Assembly: GCA_046330225.1 (NCBI GenBank)
Contig: JAXLTD010000007.1
Location: 1-64,000, forward strand
Source of the DNA: CANJIV01 sp046330225
Lineage (GTDB): Bacteria; Actinomycetota; Thermoleophilia; Solirubrobacterales; Solirubrobacteraceae
Length of the DNA: 64,000 nt
Reading direction: 5' to 3'
The translations under genes were made by a program, and so were the position numbers. Below are positions 62,237 through 64,000 of the stretch, piece by piece. The notes below the pieces were generated by a model. That model ran no database searches and was not told where the DNA came from. It worked only from the letters and a program-made list of their open reading frames with translations. Positions within the stretch are counted from its first letter, which is position 1. Each line of letters begins with the position of its first letter.

Positions 62237-63003
62237 CAGCCCTGCGCGCCCTGCGGTGGGCGATCGGCGCGGCGCGCCCGGCGCCGGCGTTCGCGCAGGA
62301 AGATGATCGCGATGAGGGCGGTGGTGATGGCGCCGGAGACCATCATCGAGGCGACGGGGTAGTCCTCGATCGTGGAGCCGACCCAGTAGGCGAGCACGCA
62401 GGTGTAGGTGGCCCAGAGCAGGCCGCCGAGCGCCGACCAGGGGAGGAACTGGCGGTAGGGCAGGCCGGAGAGGCCGAAGGTGGCGTTGACGACGAATCGC
62501 AGTCCGGGGACGTACCGGGCGAACACGAGGAGGAGCTTGCGGTTGTCGCCGAGGTAGGCGAGCGCCGTGCTGACGCGTTCGTCGGCCTTTGCCTTCTCGA
62601 TCTGCGGTTGGACGCGATGGCGGTTGTGGCGGGCGATCCAGAAGAGCGCCGAGTCGCCGATGATCGCGCCCAGCGCCCCCGCGACGATCACGAGGACCAG
62701 GGCGAGCTCGCCGCCGGCGGCGACGGTGGACGCGGCGTTGAGCGTCGTCTCGCCGGGCAGCACGGGGATCACCGCGTCCCCGGCGACGAGCAGCATGATC
62801 GACAGGTACGCGAGCGCCGGCGCCTGCTCGGCCGCGCCGAACGCCTCGCCCCCCGTGACGGCCTGCAGGATCCCGGCGACCGCCACGACCAGCGCGACCA
62901 CCAGAACCAGCCGCAGGATCCGCCGCGAGGGCAGTCGCAGCCGGCCGGCACGGCGCCGGGGCCTCCTCAGGTCGTGTGTACGTTCTTCGGTCTTGGATCC
63001 CAC
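62236..63003 (-). CDS. DedA/VTT-family membrane protein
   Basis: A 255-residue DedA-family protein (SNARE-associated/VTT domain). IPVLPGETTLNAAS, GAIIGDSALFWIARH and the FARYVPGLRFVVNATFGLSGLPYRQF segment carry the conserved acidic and Gly-Arg-Pro positions. DedA proteins support membrane homeostasis and lipid flipping. It is first in the five-gene operon. GTG 63003 follows a TACGGT box about 21 bases upstream. Confidence 0.85.
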   Translation of the reverse strand: MGSKTEERTHDLRRPRRRAGRLRLPSRRILRLVLVVALVVAVAGILQAVTGGEAFGAAEQAPALAYLSIMLLVAGDAVIPVLPGETTLNAASTVAAGGELALVLVIVAGALGAIIGDSALFWIARHNRHRVQPQIEKAKADERVSTALAYLGDNRKLLLVFARYVPGLRFVVNATFGLSGLPYRQFLPWSALGGLLWATYTCVLAYWVGSTIEDYPVASMMVSGAITTALIAIIFLRERRRRARRADRPPQGAQG

Positions 63004-63092
63004 TGCGTTCCCGGGTTCTGGGCAACCGTAAGAGCCCGCCCGCCCGTCAGCAGTTCCCGGACCAACGCGGGAACCTGGATCGCGGGGCGGCG

Positions 63093-63431
63093 CTACCCTG
63101 CCTGCTCTTCAGCTTCCAGTTCGGCCTCCAGCGCGATGATGACGACGCCCAACGCGTCGGTGATCTTCGCGGCTGCGGAGGTCGTCCTGGCGGTGCCGAC
63201 GATCGGAGCGACGGCGATCAGGATGTCCTGGACCTGTTCGATCGTGACGCCCGCGTCCATCGCAGGGCCGACGTGCATGAGGTAGGAGCTGGCGGGAGCA
63301 TCAACGGCCACCAGGGCAGCCAGGCGTGCGGCGATGAGTCCGTTGTCGTCGAGGCCGCACCTGGCGATCGACTCCGCGGTCATCGCGGCGAGCGTGTCAA
63401 GCACGGGAGCTTCAGAGGCTGCGTCAGTCAT
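63093..63431 (-). CDS. Carboxymuconolactone decarboxylase-like protein without CxxC
   Basis: A 112-residue protein of the CMD/AhpD fold (LIAARLAALVAVDAPASSYLMHVGPAMDAGVTIEQVQDILIAVAPIVG split across helices). The redox CxxC of AhpD peroxidases is missing: its only cysteine is in ARCGLDD near the start. It is therefore not a thiol peroxidase and its role is unknown. GAAGGAAA lies 8 bases before the ATG. Confidence 0.78.
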   Translation of the reverse strand: MTDAASEAPVLDTLAAMTAESIARCGLDDNGLIAARLAALVAVDAPASSYLMHVGPAMDAGVTIEQVQDILIAVAPIVGTARTTSAAAKITDALGVVIIALEAELEAEEQAG

Positions 63432-63648
63432 GGTGGCTGTTTCCTTCGGTTGTCGGCGGCCGCACTCTGGCGCGCGCGTCGGCTCAAGGCATCGGTAGTT
63501 ACTCCTGCTCGAACCCGACCGACATGGCAAGGGGGAGCGGCGGCCGGCAAGCATTGACGGGTTGGCGTGGCACTGAGGAGACCGTGTGGTCGTCGGAGTC
63601 CTGGCCGCATTGCTGCGGAGTGGGCGGTGAGCGTAGGATGCGCCGCCG

Positions 63649-63693
63649 ATGTTGCGAGCAGCTGTGCTGGACGATCTGGAGGTTGTGTTGTGA
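63649..63693 (+). CDS. Fourteen-codon leader peptide before the arylsulfatase
   Basis: TAGGAT at 63634-63639 ends 9 bases before ATG 63649. The frame encodes MLRAAVLDDLEVVL, and its TGA (63691-63693) overlaps the GTG of the sulfatase (63690-63692) as GTGA. Within the mini-ORF, TGGAGG serves as a ribosome site for the sulfatase. Same layout as at 29342 and 43844. Confidence 0.45.
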   Translation: MLRAAVLDDLEVVL

Positions 63694-64000
63694 GTGAGCC
63701 TGATCGCATGAAGCTCCCGATCCGGAGCCCGAAGTTCGAGGGCGTTGCGAATCGGACGCTTGAGGGTTCGCGGCCGGACTGGGGCGAGCTCGGTCATGTC
63801 ACGCCTCCCGACGGTGCGCCGAATGTCCTGGTCGTGTTGATCGACGATGCCGGGTTCGGGAACCCGGCCACGTTTGGTGGCCCGATCGACACGCCGAACT
63901 ACTCGCGGATCGCGGACGAGGGTCTGCGGTACAACCGCTTTCACGTGACGGCGTTGTGCTCGCCGACGCGGGCTGCTCTGCTGACGGGCCGCAACAGCCA
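63690..64000 (+). CDS. Arylsulfatase (partial, 5' end)
   Basis: The first 103 residues of a type I sulfatase that runs past the right edge. Asp52-Asp53 in VLIDDAGFGNP are metal ligands, and Cys90-S-P-T-Arg94 in LCSPTRAALLTG is the formylglycine motif. The N-terminal part (FEGVANRTLEGSRPDW) resembles long actinobacterial arylsulfatases of about 780 residues. There is no signal peptide. GTG 63690 is preceded by TGGAGG. Confidence 0.85.
   Translation, partial: MSEPDRMKLPIRSPKFEGVANRTLEGSRPDWGELGHVTPPDGAPNVLVVLIDDAGFGNPATFGGPIDTPNYSRIADEGLRYNRFHVTALCSPTRAALLTGRNS

Overview
The window is GC-rich DNA packed with genes, and it reads as an actinobacterial chromosome. Many genes have a TANNNT box only 6-8 bases before an ATG or GTG start (leaderless transcription). 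The mix of wax-ester/DGAT synthase, Pat-type acetyltransferase, GAP-family, DUF2254 and CARDB proteins also fits Actinomycetota, perhaps Thermoleophilia (Solirubrobacterales-like). The lineage is inference, because no rRNA or marker gene is present.

Left part (1-14,100). A four-gene overlapping minus-strand operon encodes a NuoF-like flavoprotein (cut by the window edge), a ferric-reductase-like membrane protein, ApbE and a low-complexity anchored protein. Next come a secreted subtilase, a PLDc_N/SHOCT membrane protein, a CPA2-type antiporter and a GAP-family protein. Positions 7,415-14,030 hold an ABC uptake locus of the NMT1/SsuA/TauA type: two binding proteins, permease, ATPase, a wrecked FMN monooxygenase and a nucleoside-kinase-like protein. 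A rhodanese and a formylglycine-generating enzyme follow, suggesting organosulfur use. Sulfatases with the matching CxPSR/CxPTR motif lie at 40,359 and 63,690.

Middle (14,117-42,062). An acyl-CoA synthetase-GNAT fusion is followed by a lipid block: fatty acid hydroxylase, FadR-like regulator with a clear operator, and wax-ester/DGAT synthase. After it come many secreted or surface proteins: M28-like hydrolase, propeller-CARDB protein, beta-helix/FG-GAP protein, Vps62-like protein, two serine-hydrolase-fold proteins (one with its catalytic motifs replaced), CrtC/AttH-like protein, TAP-like hydrolase, M23 peptidase and a sulfatase.

Island (42,293-56,037). A 13.7-kb integrated element is bounded by perfect 44-bp direct repeats of the 3' half of a tRNA-Pro(GGG). 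It carries a tyrosine integrase, an excisionase and a defence cargo: a DUF488 pair, a GmrSD-like nuclease fused to a Schlafen/AlbA_2 domain, an orphan XRE regulator, a type I restriction system with an AbiE toxin-antitoxin pair inserted between hsdR and hsdM, and a RadC-like JAB protein. Paired ATTGGACCCC arm-type repeats mark its ends. A further pair just outside the right repeat, with the same geometry as the left end, indicates a second related element once sat in tandem.

Right part (56,369-64,000). After an enoyl-CoA hydratase remnant, an overlapping minus-strand operon encodes DedA, SulP, a membrane protein, DUF2254 and a second SulP. A CMD-like protein and the start of an arylsulfatase end the window.

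The best candidates for something undescribed are the DUF262-HNH-AlbA_2 fusion with its coupled mini-ORF, the iteron/hairpin region between xis and hsdR, and three TANNNT-driven mini-ORFs whose stop codon overlaps the GTG start of the main gene.
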